Below are positions 53,091 through 61,564 of a stretch of 64,000 bases of DNA, one piece after another. Position numbers and translations under genes: made by a program. The stretch lies in NCBI GenBank assembly GCA_003963305.1, contig RXJR01000033.1, positions 47,563 through 111,562 of the forward strand, given 5' to 3'. The notes beneath the pieces are model-generated. The model was not told where the DNA came from. It did no database searches and saw only the letters and a list, made by a program, of their open reading frames with translations. This stretch comes from Candidatus Melainabacteria bacterium. Lineage in GTDB: Bacteria > Cyanobacteriota > Vampirovibrionia > Obscuribacterales > Obscuribacteraceae. How positions within the stretch are numbered: the stretch's first letter is position 1; each line of letters opens with the position of its first letter.

Positions 53091-53672
53091 ATGTCTGCCG
53101 ATCTGAATGAATTAAGAAAACGAGTTGGAGAACCGCATGAAACGACGAGAGTTGTTTTGCAGAAGGGTGATACGTTCTGGCGGCTTGCGGAGATCAAATA
53201 TGGTGGCATGCACCCGATTGACGCTATCTATGCCGTCAATGATCTCTTGCCGCGCTATGAAGATCGTGATGGCAGAAAGGTTCTGGTCGATCCCATATAT
53301 TATGCAGGCAGAGAGTACATACTTCCGGCTAAGCATGAGTTAGCTAAATTGCAAACAGAGTTCTGGCAATCGTTCGATCCTGCGACTGACGAAGAACGGC
53401 TTGGAGTGTCAGATAAGCGTAGTTCTGTCTGTTTACGCTGGGATGAGAATTTTACGGAACTGACCAGGAAGAAATACAACGGCAGAGATGCAGCGAACGC
53501 GGTTTACGAACTCAATCACATGACTCCCTCGGTTACAGTTCAAGATGGTGTGAAGCAAGTCTCTGAGCCGATTTGTCAAGCCGGTCGGTCGTACGATTTT
53601 CCAGCTGAGATTGAAATTTCAGAGTTGGAAACAAAATACAAAGAGCGTATAAAACGGCTGCTGGTCGATTAA
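53091..53672 (+). CDS. Double LysM-like domain protein
   Basis: The 193-residue protein has two related domains: VVLQKGDTFWRLAEIKYGG...VNDLLPR...AGREYILP and a second SVCLRWDENFTELTRKKYNG...ELNHMTP...AGRSYDFP. Each resembles LysM, though with an insertion in the middle. LysM binds peptidoglycan or other glycans. No signal peptide is visible, so export or a cytoplasmic role is uncertain. It is probably co-transcribed with the TPR gene. Confidence 0.75.
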   Translation: MSADLNELRKRVGEPHETTRVVLQKGDTFWRLAEIKYGGMHPIDAIYAVNDLLPRYEDRDGRKVLVDPIYYAGREYILPAKHELAKLQTEFWQSFDPATDEERLGVSDKRSSVCLRWDENFTELTRKKYNGRDAANAVYELNHMTPSVTVQDGVKQVSEPICQAGRSYDFPAEIEISELETKYKERIKRLLVD

Positions 53673-53708
53673 TTCAAAGATGTACAGATGCGGTCCTGTA
53701 TATTTCGG

Positions 53709-53737
53709 TTGACAGGCTCTGATCATTTTTCTATGAT
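53709..53737 (+). promoter_or_regulatory. Near-consensus sigma-70 promoter for the 6S-like RNA
   Basis: TTGACA (53709-53714), a 17-base spacer and TATGAT (53732-53737) predict a start near 53744, exactly where the structured RNA begins. Confidence 0.85.
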
Positions 53738-53741
53738 TCAG

Positions 53742-53957
53742 TTAGTCTCGGTCTTGGACAGAGCTCTAAAAAGTTTTGTCCTACAAATCGAGTATATTGG
53801 GGAGCTGGCTCGAGACGAGTACGTATACCTATGAGCCCGAGCGTTGTGTGTAGACACTTCGAATTTGGGAATTAGGAAACGGAAGAGCGTTAAGGAGGTT
53901 CCCCACCTGGACATATCCGGGTCAAAACTCGCACCGTCCTGGGCTGAGACCAACTAT
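53742..53957 (+). ncRNA. ssrS: 6S RNA candidate
   Basis: This is a structured RNA of about 210 bases. Bases 53741-53759 pair with 53936-53954 at 17 of 19 positions (closing stem). After open strands of about 35 and 30 bases, TGGGGA near 53799 pairs with TCCCCA near 53900 (inner stem). The 3' open strand holds a small hairpin CCTGGA/TCCGGG. A rod with a large central bubble is the 6S RNA shape, which mimics an open promoter and binds RNA polymerase. Assignment is by structure and length; sequence homology was not tested. Confidence 0.7.
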
Positions 53958-54003
53958 TAACTCGCTAAACATCCTGCTTCCCGACCATCAGGCCACGCTT
54001 ATT

Positions 54004-54525
54004 TTGGGACGGGCTTTAGCAGACGCTGTCACCACGCGCGCCATCATCGCCTTGAACGGGCCCATGGGCGCAGGCAAAACTACGCTCGTGCAGGGCCTTG
54101 CCAGGGCGCTCGGTGTAACAGAAACCGTAAGCAGCCCGACTTTTACGATGATGAATGAATACCATTCGGGGCGCATGGCGCTCTACCACCTCGATTTGTA
54201 TCGTTTGTCGGAAGATTCGCAGTCGGTCGCCGACGCTCTGGCGATAGAGCTGGACCAGTTTATCGACCAGAAGATGATTGCTGTATTTGAGTGGGCGCAT
54301 CTCTTCAAGGTCGATTCAAGCAGTTACTTCGACCAACTGGACCATTTAGTAGTAGAGCTTGATTATGTTGATGAAGTTAAGGCATCTGAAGACGGCGAAA
54401 AAAATTCCCCATCCTTTTATATGGAAAGTGGCCGAAAAGCAAAGTTGACCGCCTTTGGAGTTGAGTCAGGCATCTTGATTTCGAAGCTGAAAAGCCTCCA
54501 GAATAGCCAGCTTAAAATTCTCTAA
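54004..54525 (+). CDS. tsaE: tRNA threonylcarbamoyladenosine protein TsaE
   Basis: The 173-residue ATPase has LNGPMGAGKTTLVQGLARALG, SSPTFTMMNEY and HLDLYRL, the TsaE pattern, and takes part in t6A synthesis on tRNAs. The TTG at 54004 loses family sequence: the same frame reads NILLPDHQATLILGRALAD upstream. The true start may thus be a rare ATT or other codon near 53956-53974, right at the 6S-like RNA end. The C-terminal extension is longer than usual. Confidence 0.9.
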   Translation: MGRALADAVTTRAIIALNGPMGAGKTTLVQGLARALGVTETVSSPTFTMMNEYHSGRMALYHLDLYRLSEDSQSVADALAIELDQFIDQKMIAVFEWAHLFKVDSSSYFDQLDHLVVELDYVDEVKASEDGEKNSPSFYMESGRKAKLTAFGVESGILISKLKSLQNSQLKIL

Positions 54526-54750
54526 GGTAGTGAATAGCCAAAAGGTTTGGTACAACGCTTATGGAAGTCGGTAAGTCGAAGGGCTGCCAAAATCCAGGGT
54601 CGATTCAGGTCGTCTCTGGAGACCCCGCAAGATAGGCAGTTCCAGAAAGGGGGTATTGACTCTCGTGTTATACTTCAGCCCGTCAAGACACCTTGACAGG
54701 TTCCGGCATCTTCGTCATCCCATCCTTTTATATGAACACAAAGACGTGCA

Positions 54751-57138
54751 ATGGTTAAATCGTTAGTTATAGTCGAATCCCCCGCCAAAGCAAAAACGAT
54801 CAGCAAGATCCTTGGAAAAGATTTCACGGTGAAGGCAAGTATCGGACACGTGCGAGACCTGCCTCGCAATAAGCTGGGCGTCAATGTCAGAAAAAACTTC
54901 GAGCCGATGTATGAAATATTGCACGACAAAGAAGCGATAGTCGAAGAGCTGCGCGACGCAGCGAAAGCAGCAGACAAAGTCTTCCTGGCGCCCGACCCTG
55001 ACCGCGAAGGGGAAGCGATTGCCTGGCACTTATCTGAAGTGCTGGATTTACCGGGCAAGAAGTTGCATCGCATCGAGTTCAACGAAATTACAAAAGATGC
55101 TGTACTGGCGGCAATGAAGTCGCCTCGTAAGATAGACAAGAATCTTGTCGATGCGCAGCAAGCTCGACGCGTATTAGATAGATTAGTCGGCTACAAAATC
55201 TCGCCGCTTCTCTGGCGCAAGGTGAACGGCAAATCGGCTGGCCGTGTGCAATCTGTTGCCGTTCGTCTGATCTGCGAGCGCGAAGCAGAAGTTGAAAGTT
55301 TCGAGCCGAAGGAATACTGGTCAATTAAAGCCGAACTGGCAAGACCTAAGTCCAAGCAGTCTTTCATAGCGCCGTTGAACAAATACAACGGTAAACGCAT
55401 CATCGCTGCATCAGACAAAGCTACCGCTCAGTCGATGGTTATTGATTCTGAAAAGCAGGCAAAGAAGATTGTTTCAGAGCTGAGCAAGGAAGATTTCGTA
55501 GTCACTGCGGTGACGGAAAAAACCAGTCAGCGCTCACCGCTGCCACCGTTCATCACTTCTACGCTACAACGTGAAGCCGCCACACACGTCGGTTTCGCTG
55601 TGAAGAAGACTATGCAGATTGCCCAGTCTCTCTATGAAGGGGTTGAACTTCCTGAGGGACCTGTTGGTTTGATCACCTACATGAGAACCGACTCTACACG
55701 CGTCTCTCCGCAAGCCCAGGAAGAAGCGTTGAAGTACATTACCGAGCGATTCGGCAAAGACTATTGTCCGGATAAGCCTCGCATATACTCTCGCAAAGCC
55801 AAGAGCATGCAAGACGCTCACGAAGCGATTCGCCCATCTGGAGTAGAGCGTACACCTGAATCGATCAAGTCGTATCTATCGAACGATCAATTCAAGTTGT
55901 ACAAAATCATCTGGGAAAGATTCATGGCAAGCCAGATGGCTTCAGCAGAAATTCTCACCAGAGCTGTTGAGATTACCGCTGGACAAGCGCTTTTCCGTGC
56001 TTCTGCTTCTGAAATCAAATTCGCTGGTTACACGATAGTCTACAATCGCCCGAAGACCAATGATCCCGACTCGGAATCAACTGGTGAGCAAGGCAGCGAA
56101 GATGAAGCGCAGAACCTGCCTGATTTGAGTAAGGGTGAAGCGCTGAAGTTGAAAGAAGTTCTGCCCGGTCAGCACTTCACTCAGCCTCCACCGCGATATT
56201 CGGAAGCCAGTCTGGTAAAGACTCTGGAAGAACTGGGCATCGGTCGTCCATCTACGTATGCGGCTACGGTAGCAACAATCGTTGACCGTAAATATGTGGA
56301 AAAACAACAGAAGACCTTGATTCCAACGAAGCTTGGAAAAGCAGTCAATTTGCTGCTTGTCGAGCATTTCGGTTCGATTGTCGATGTTGGTTTCACAGCC
56401 GAAATGGAAGAAAAGCTCGACCAGGTTGAAGAAGACAAAGTCGACTGGCACGGCATGCTCAAGCTGTTCTATCAGCCTTTCAATGAAACGTTGAAGAAGG
56501 CCGAAGAGAACATGAACAAGGTCGTCATTCTGACAGACCAGAAGTGTCCTCTTTGCGGACAGGCTATGGCTCAGCGTTCTTCACGTTTTGGTCAATTCCT
56601 TGGCTGCATCGGGTATCCTGAATGTAAAACCAAGATCGCGCTTACCCGCGATGGTTTGCCGGTTCCAGAAGATCGTCCAAGCGAAGAAATTTGCAAAACT
56701 TGCGGCTCGCCGATGTTGATCCGTTACGGAAGATACGGAGACTACCTGGCTTGCAGTAAAGAGGAGTGCACCGAGCAACGTCCGATTCTCAAGGTCACTG
56801 GTGTTCTTTGTCCACGCGAAGACTGTGATGGTCAGATTGTTGAGAAGAAATCCAGAAGAGGAAAAATCTTCTACGGCTGCAGTAACTATTCGCAAAACCA
56901 GTGCACATCTGCATTCTGGTATCCGCCTTTGATCTCAGGCGGTCCTGGAGGCGGCAATTTGTGCCCGACTTGCAATACGATGCTCGTCTACAAAACCTTG
57001 AAGCGCGGCGACCAGATCGCTTGCTCGAACAAGGAATGTACTTTTGCACAGCTTGTTACAGGCGAAGAAAAATACGCCGGTCAACAACAGCCTGCAAAGC
57101 CCGAAGAAGCGGCTGCGCCTACTCCCGTGAAGGTGTAG
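54751..57138 (+). CDS. topA: DNA topoisomerase I
   Basis: The 795-residue type IA topoisomerase has a Toprim start (SLVIVESPAKAKTISKIL, DPDREGEAIAWHL), the catalytic Tyr in GLITYMRTDSTRVS, and four C-terminal zinc-ribbon motifs (CPLCG, CKTCG, CPREDC, CPTC). It relaxes negative supercoils. The ribbons make it a large zinc consumer. A GTCAAG/CTTGAC inverted repeat lies upstream at 54683-54698. Confidence 0.97.
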   Translation: MVKSLVIVESPAKAKTISKILGKDFTVKASIGHVRDLPRNKLGVNVRKNFEPMYEILHDKEAIVEELRDAAKAADKVFLAPDPDREGEAIAWHLSEVLDLPGKKLHRIEFNEITKDAVLAAMKSPRKIDKNLVDAQQARRVLDRLVGYKISPLLWRKVNGKSAGRVQSVAVRLICEREAEVESFEPKEYWSIKAELARPKSKQSFIAPLNKYNGKRIIAASDKATAQSMVIDSEKQAKKIVSELSKEDFVVTAVTEKTSQRSPLPPFITSTLQREAATHVGFAVKKTMQIAQSLYEGVELPEGPVGLITYMRTDSTRVSPQAQEEALKYITERFGKDYCPDKPRIYSRKAKSMQDAHEAIRPSGVERTPESIKSYLSNDQFKLYKIIWERFMASQMASAEILTRAVEITAGQALFRASASEIKFAGYTIVYNRPKTNDPDSESTGEQGSEDEAQNLPDLSKGEALKLKEVLPGQHFTQPPPRYSEASLVKTLEELGIGRPSTYAATVATIVDRKYVEKQQKTLIPTKLGKAVNLLLVEHFGSIVDVGFTAEMEEKLDQVEEDKVDWHGMLKLFYQPFNETLKKAEENMNKVVILTDQKCPLCGQAMAQRSSRFGQFLGCIGYPECKTKIALTRDGLPVPEDRPSEEICKTCGSPMLIRYGRYGDYLACSKEECTEQRPILKVTGVLCPREDCDGQIVEKKSRRGKIFYGCSNYSQNQCTSAFWYPPLISGGPGGGNLCPTCNTMLVYKTLKRGDQIACSNKECTFAQLVTGEEKYAGQQQPAKPEEAAAPTPVKV

Positions 57139-57215
57139 CAGCGACCAGCTTCGACAGTTGAATATTTAGGAAGCCCTTGATTCTCTCTGGGGCTTTCTTT
57201 TTTGCAGGAGGTGAC

Positions 57216-57824
57216 ATGAAGTTCGATTTCGCAGTTTTTTATGCAGAGATGGAGCGAGAAGCACAAGCTTCAGCAAATTTTGAGTCGTCGATGTTGCGCC
57301 TTGTCGATCGAGTTCAGGAATGGCTTCCAGAAAGTGATTTGTCGCCTTTGAAGCAATTGGATTTTAGTGCCGATATGGTCTCTGCAAAAGACTGGTTTAA
57401 GAGGCTCTGGTCTGAACGTCCCGCTCAGTTCGACACGCGAGCGTTGTATTTTGGAATTTCGGAGGAATTTGTCGAAGATCCAGAGACCAGCGGAATCATC
57501 GCCGAATATGCACGGTTGTATCTGGTTCTTTTCAGTGAATACAAAGCTGGAGATGAGACGCTCGAGTGGATATATGGCAACAACCGGTTTGACTATGATG
57601 ATGCCAGGGCTGAGCTGCCGGCGCTGGAAGCGATTGGAATGATCTGCCATCAGTTCAAGTCAGGTGGCAGCGAGTCATACATCGCCCTCAGTGTTGCCTA
57701 TTGCGTGCTTCTGGTGAAGTACCTTGTTTGTGATTTAACGACCGATGGCGCGGCCCAAACGGTGGGCGTGGTTACGGGCTTCAGCTCCGGTGATCTGTTC
57801 AAAGTTTGCGACGTAAAAATGTGA
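57216..57824 (+). CDS. Hypothetical protein downstream of topA
   Basis: The ATG at 57216 is preceded by GCAGGAGG and gives 202 residues. The protein is mostly helical and acidic (AEMEREAQASANFESS, LPESDLSPLKQLD). No domain is recognised and no signal peptide is seen. It may be co-transcribed with topA and the SPFH gene 20 bases downstream. Confidence 0.7.
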   Translation: MKFDFAVFYAEMEREAQASANFESSMLRLVDRVQEWLPESDLSPLKQLDFSADMVSAKDWFKRLWSERPAQFDTRALYFGISEEFVEDPETSGIIAEYARLYLVLFSEYKAGDETLEWIYGNNRFDYDDARAELPALEAIGMICHQFKSGGSESYIALSVAYCVLLVKYLVCDLTTDGAAQTVGVVTGFSSGDLFKVCDVKM

Positions 57825-57844
57825 ACTAAGGAGAAAGCGCTTAT

Positions 57845-58393
57845 ATGTTGGATGTGTTTCCGCTCGTAGCTGCATCTTTTGCCCTTGTTTTGCTTCTTGT
57901 ATTGTCGGTTGTGTTTGCATCTACCTTGAAGAAGTGTCCGCCCAATCAAGCAATGATTGTTTCAGGAGCTTCCTCCGCTAGTGAAGGGCTCTCTTACAGA
58001 GTTATCCTGGGTGGGAGCGCCGTTGTGCTTCCGCTGATTCAGCAAGTGCATTATCTCGGTCTGGATGTGAGAACGGTGCAAATCAAAACCGAAGCACCTT
58101 TGATAAGCGCTGATGGGGTGCCCCTTCAAATCGAGTTGTCAGCCCAGATCAAGGTCAAATCTGATGTCGAGTCGGTTGCAAGAGCTGCTGAACTGATGCT
58201 CGGAAAGTCGCCACAGGAAGTAAATCAGCTACTGGCTGCACAAGTGCTCAGCAAACTTCGCACCCTCGTCGAGGGCATCTCTGCTGAACAATTCAGAAAT
58301 AGTTTTGATGTTTATGCGGACACTCTAAGCGAAGACCTGACTAGAAAATTTGGCGTGGAATGTCTCTTGATGTCTCTGGATAGAGTCTCTTAA
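57845..58393 (+). CDS. Short SPFH/band 7 membrane protein
   Basis: The 182-residue protein has an N-terminal membrane helix (LVAASFALVLLLVLSVVFAS), a CPPNQAMIVSG flotillin-like segment and a band 7 core (VQIKTEAPLISADGVPLQIELSAQIKV, EVNQLLAAQVLSKLRTLVEGISAEQF). Flotillins have about 400-500 residues with a coiled coil; here the coil is missing and the protein stops after the SPFH domain. It may be a natural short form or a truncation. Confidence 0.8.
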   Translation: MLDVFPLVAASFALVLLLVLSVVFASTLKKCPPNQAMIVSGASSASEGLSYRVILGGSAVVLPLIQQVHYLGLDVRTVQIKTEAPLISADGVPLQIELSAQIKVKSDVESVARAAELMLGKSPQEVNQLLAAQVLSKLRTLVEGISAEQFRNSFDVYADTLSEDLTRKFGVECLLMSLDRVS

Positions 58394-58869
58394 AGCGGCT
58401 TCCTGAGCCAATATCAGATGGAACGAATTTTTGAATCTAGCGATAACACCGGCAAGCGCATGAACGAGAGACAACGCTCCTTATGTTGCAACGAGATTTT
58501 GGTCTGGCTCGAAAGTATTATCGAACCCAGTAAATAAGCCAGCTCCCAGCCAAGGTTGTCATGCAACTGGTATCCGATTTGATACTCAAGTAGATAGCAG
58601 ACTTATATCTGTTGCTTGAGATGAAAGACAAAAATTTTTGGAACACATTGCCGATATTGGCTCTACGATTGGATACTATCAACACATCGACAGGTTCTCT
58701 TTACAGCCTGTTTCGTGCACCGGCGCGGAAAACTCTGCAATTAGCCGGTTTCTGGCAAACCTAAAACTTCACGATATTCGCAATCACTCGCCATTCGTGC
58801 GAAACGAGAGGCGCATACGTGAGTTAGAATGTAATCACATTATCGGAGTCTAGGGAGGCGCAAAGCGCC
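58394..58869. other. Intergenic region upstream of clpC
   Basis: No gene is supported in about 475 bases. A GGAGGCGC site lies close to clpC, and the run GAATGTAATCACATTATC (58827-58844) includes an inverted repeat-like GTAATCACATTAT. The clpC promoter could not be pinned down. Confidence 0.4.
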
Positions 58870-61458
58870 ATGTTTGAAAGATTCACCGAAAAGGCGATCA
58901 AAGTAATAATGCTTGCGCAAGAAGAAGCGCGCCGACTGGGTCATAACTTTGTCGGCACAGAGCAGATCTTGCTTGGTTTAATTGGCGAGGGCACTGGGAT
59001 CGCTGCGAAGACGCTGAAGTCTATGGGAGTAAATCTCAAAGACGCGCGTGTCGAAGTGGAAAAAATTATTGGACGAGGCTCCGGTTTCGTTGCAGTAGAA
59101 ATCCCTTTTACTCCGCGTGCCAAGCGAGTTTTGGAGTTATCCTGGGACGAAGCTCGACAGCTTGGTCACAACTACATCGGTACTGAACATCTGCTGCTTG
59201 GCTTGATTCGTGAGGGCGAAGGAGTAGCTGCCAGAGTGCTCGAGAATCTGGGAGTCGACCTGACTAAGGTGCGCAGTCACGTGATTCGCTTGTTAGGCGA
59301 AAGTGGCGCAGCTACGGCAGGCAGCTCGACAACGACAGGCACCGGACGTTCTAAGACTCCGACTCTGGACGAATTTGGCTTGAACCTGACACAAGCTGCT
59401 CAGGAAGCGCGTCTTGACCCAGTTGTCGGTCGTGAAAAGGAAATCGAGCGTGTCATTCAAATTCTTGGACGACGCACGAAGAATAATCCTGTCCTGATCG
59501 GTGAACCTGGTGTTGGTAAGACTGCCATTGCAGAAGGTCTCGCTATCCGCATCGCCAACTCAGACGTTCCAGACATCCTCTCCGACAAGAAGATCGTCAT
59601 GCTCGACATCGGTCTTCTGGTTGCAGGAACCAAGTATCGAGGCGAATTTGAAGAACGTCTGAAGAAGATCATGGACGAAATTCGCGCTGCCGGAAACGTC
59701 ATGCTAGTCATCGACGAGTTGCACACGTTGATCGGAGCAGGTGCTGCTGAAGGCGCCATCGACGCTGCCAACATCCTCAAGCCTGCCCTGGCAAGAGGTG
59801 AGCTGCAATGTATCGGTGCCACAACGATGGATGAATATCGTAAGCACATCGAACGCGATGCCGCTCTCGAACGCCGTTTCCAACCAGTAATTATCGATCC
59901 GCCTTCAGTCGAAGAAACGATCGAGATTCTGCGCGGATTGCGTCCGAAGTATGAAGAGCATCACCGCCTCGTCATCTCAGAAGAAGCTATCGACCAAGCG
60001 GCAAAGCTTTCCGATAGATACATCAGCGATCGTTATCTTCCAGATAAAGCGATCGACTTGATCGACGAAGCCTCATCACGCGTGAGACTGCGCGCTAGCT
60101 CGCTTCCTGCCGAAGGCAAAGAAGTCGAGAAAGAGTTGCGTCAGGTTCGTCGCGACAAAGAAATGGCTATTCGCAATCAAGAATTCGAGAAAGCGGCATC
60201 ATTGCGCGAGCAAGAAACCAAGCTCTCCGAGAAGATTCGCGAAGTGCAAGCTGCCTGGAAGACCAAGCAGGAATCTGAAAAGCCTGTTGTTACTGCAGAA
60301 GAAGTAGCGCATGTAGTCAGCACCTGGACTGGTATTCCGTTGCTCAAGTTGACTGAAGGCGAGTCTGAACGCTTGCTGCACATGTCAGATGTACTGCACC
60401 AGCGCGTAATTGGACAGAACGAAGCTGTAGAAGCAGTCTGTAAAGCGATTCGCAGAGCCCGTGTCGGCTTGAAGAATCCAGCCAGACCAATTGGAAGCTT
60501 CATCTTCTCCGGACCGACCGGTGTTGGTAAGACAGAGCTTGCAAAAGCGCTTGCCGGCTACTTCTTCGGTTCAGAAGATGCGCTCATCCGTATCGACATG
60601 TCTGAGTTCATGGAACACCACACAACTTCCAAGTTGATTGGTTCACCTCCAGGATACGTCGGCTATCAGGAAGGCGGTCAGCTGACCGAAGCTGTCAGAC
60701 GTAAACCATACAGCGTTGTGCTCTTCGACGAAATCGAAAAAGCGCATCCCGATGTGTTCAACGTTCTGCTGCAAATTCTCGACGACGGACGTTTGTCGGA
60801 TTCGAAGGGAAGAACGGTCGACTTCAAGAACACAATCATCATCATGACGTCGAACGTCGGTGCTCAGTTCATCGACAAGTCATCGCTCGTCTTGGGCTTC
60901 CAACAATCAACAGCCAACCAGGCTCACGAAGAGAAGTACAAGAAGATCAAAGACCTCGTCATGGATGCGATGAAGAAAACATTCCGTCCAGAGTTCCTGA
61001 ACAGAATCGACGAAATCATCGTATTCCAGCAATTGACGAAGGAAGAAATCAGAGAGATCGTCGACATCATGTCTGCGGATCTGCAGGAGCGTATCAAAAC
61101 GCAAGGCATGCAGCTCGTTATCAGCGATGAAGCGAAAGACTTGCTTGCCAAAGACGGATATAACCCCACATATGGTGCTCGTCCGTTGCGCAGATCGATT
61201 CAGAGATTGCTCGAAGACGCTCTTGCTGAACAGGTTCTACAGGGCAGCTTCAAGGAAGGCGACGTAATTATGGCTACGCTTGACGGCGAAAGCATAAAAT
61301 TCGAAAAGTCTGACAAGAAAGCCGACATAGCACCAGCTAAGAAGGAAAAAGCAGAAAAGCCTGAAAAGGCTGAAAAGGAAAAGGGCGAGAAAGCTGAAAA
61401 AGCTGAAAAGCCTAAGTCCGATGAAAAGCCTAGCGAAGAAGCAACCGCGACTAAGTAA
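58870..61458 (+). CDS. clpC: ClpC-type AAA+ chaperone-unfoldase
   Basis: The 862-residue protein has the double N-terminal Clp repeat ([22 protein letters not shown], then [20 protein letters not shown]), two AAA+ modules ([26 protein letters not shown]), a UVR-type middle region ([23 protein letters not shown]) and a tail of Lys/Glu-rich repeats ([15 protein letters not shown]). ClpC hands proteins to ClpP for degradation. The charged tail is longer than usual. A terminator follows at 61482. Confidence 0.97.
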   Translation: MFERFTEKAIKVIMLAQEEARRLGHNFVGTEQILLGLIGEGTGIAAKTLKSMGVNLKDARVEVEKIIGRGSGFVAVEIPFTPRAKRVLELSWDEARQLGHNYIGTEHLLLGLIREGEGVAARVLENLGVDLTKVRSHVIRLLGESGAATAGSSTTTGTGRSKTPTLDEFGLNLTQAAQEARLDPVVGREKEIERVIQILGRRTKNNPVLIGEPGVGKTAIAEGLAIRIANSDVPDILSDKKIVMLDIGLLVAGTKYRGEFEERLKKIMDEIRAAGNVMLVIDELHTLIGAGAAEGAIDAANILKPALARGELQCIGATTMDEYRKHIERDAALERRFQPVIIDPPSVEETIEILRGLRPKYEEHHRLVISEEAIDQAAKLSDRYISDRYLPDKAIDLIDEASSRVRLRASSLPAEGKEVEKELRQVRRDKEMAIRNQEFEKAASLREQETKLSEKIREVQAAWKTKQESEKPVVTAEEVAHVVSTWTGIPLLKLTEGESERLLHMSDVLHQRVIGQNEAVEAVCKAIRRARVGLKNPARPIGSFIFSGPTGVGKTELAKALAGYFFGSEDALIRIDMSEFMEHHTTSKLIGSPPGYVGYQEGGQLTEAVRRKPYSVVLFDEIEKAHPDVFNVLLQILDDGRLSDSKGRTVDFKNTIIIMTSNVGAQFIDKSSLVLGFQQSTANQAHEEKYKKIKDLVMDAMKKTFRPEFLNRIDEIIVFQQLTKEEIREIVDIMSADLQERIKTQGMQLVISDEAKDLLAKDGYNPTYGARPLRRSIQRLLEDALAEQVLQGSFKEGDVIMATLDGESIKFEKSDKKADIAPAKKEKAEKPEKAEKEKGEKAEKAEKPKSDEKPSEEATATK

Positions 61459-61481
61459 GGTCTGATCTGAAAAACTTGAAG

Positions 61482-61512
61482 CGCCCGCTGACTGAGTCGG
61501 CGGGCGTTTTTT
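61482..61512 (+). terminator. Intrinsic terminator of clpC
   Basis: The stem CGCCCGC / GCGGGCG, with an 11-base loop that can fold further (GACT/AGTC), is followed by six T residues. It lies 23 bases after the clpC stop. Confidence 0.9.
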
Positions 61513-61564
61513 ATGACCTTTCGCGGGCAGATTGAGTCGGTTCAGTCAGGTGCATGCGGTTTGT

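Noticed and set aside
54656..54674. TTGACT and TATACT before topA as a promoter
   Set aside because: The spacer is only 7 bases; at most the TATACT could act as an extended -10.
58638..58853. 71-codon frame before clpC
   Set aside because: No motif or convincing start; lies in the likely clpC leader.
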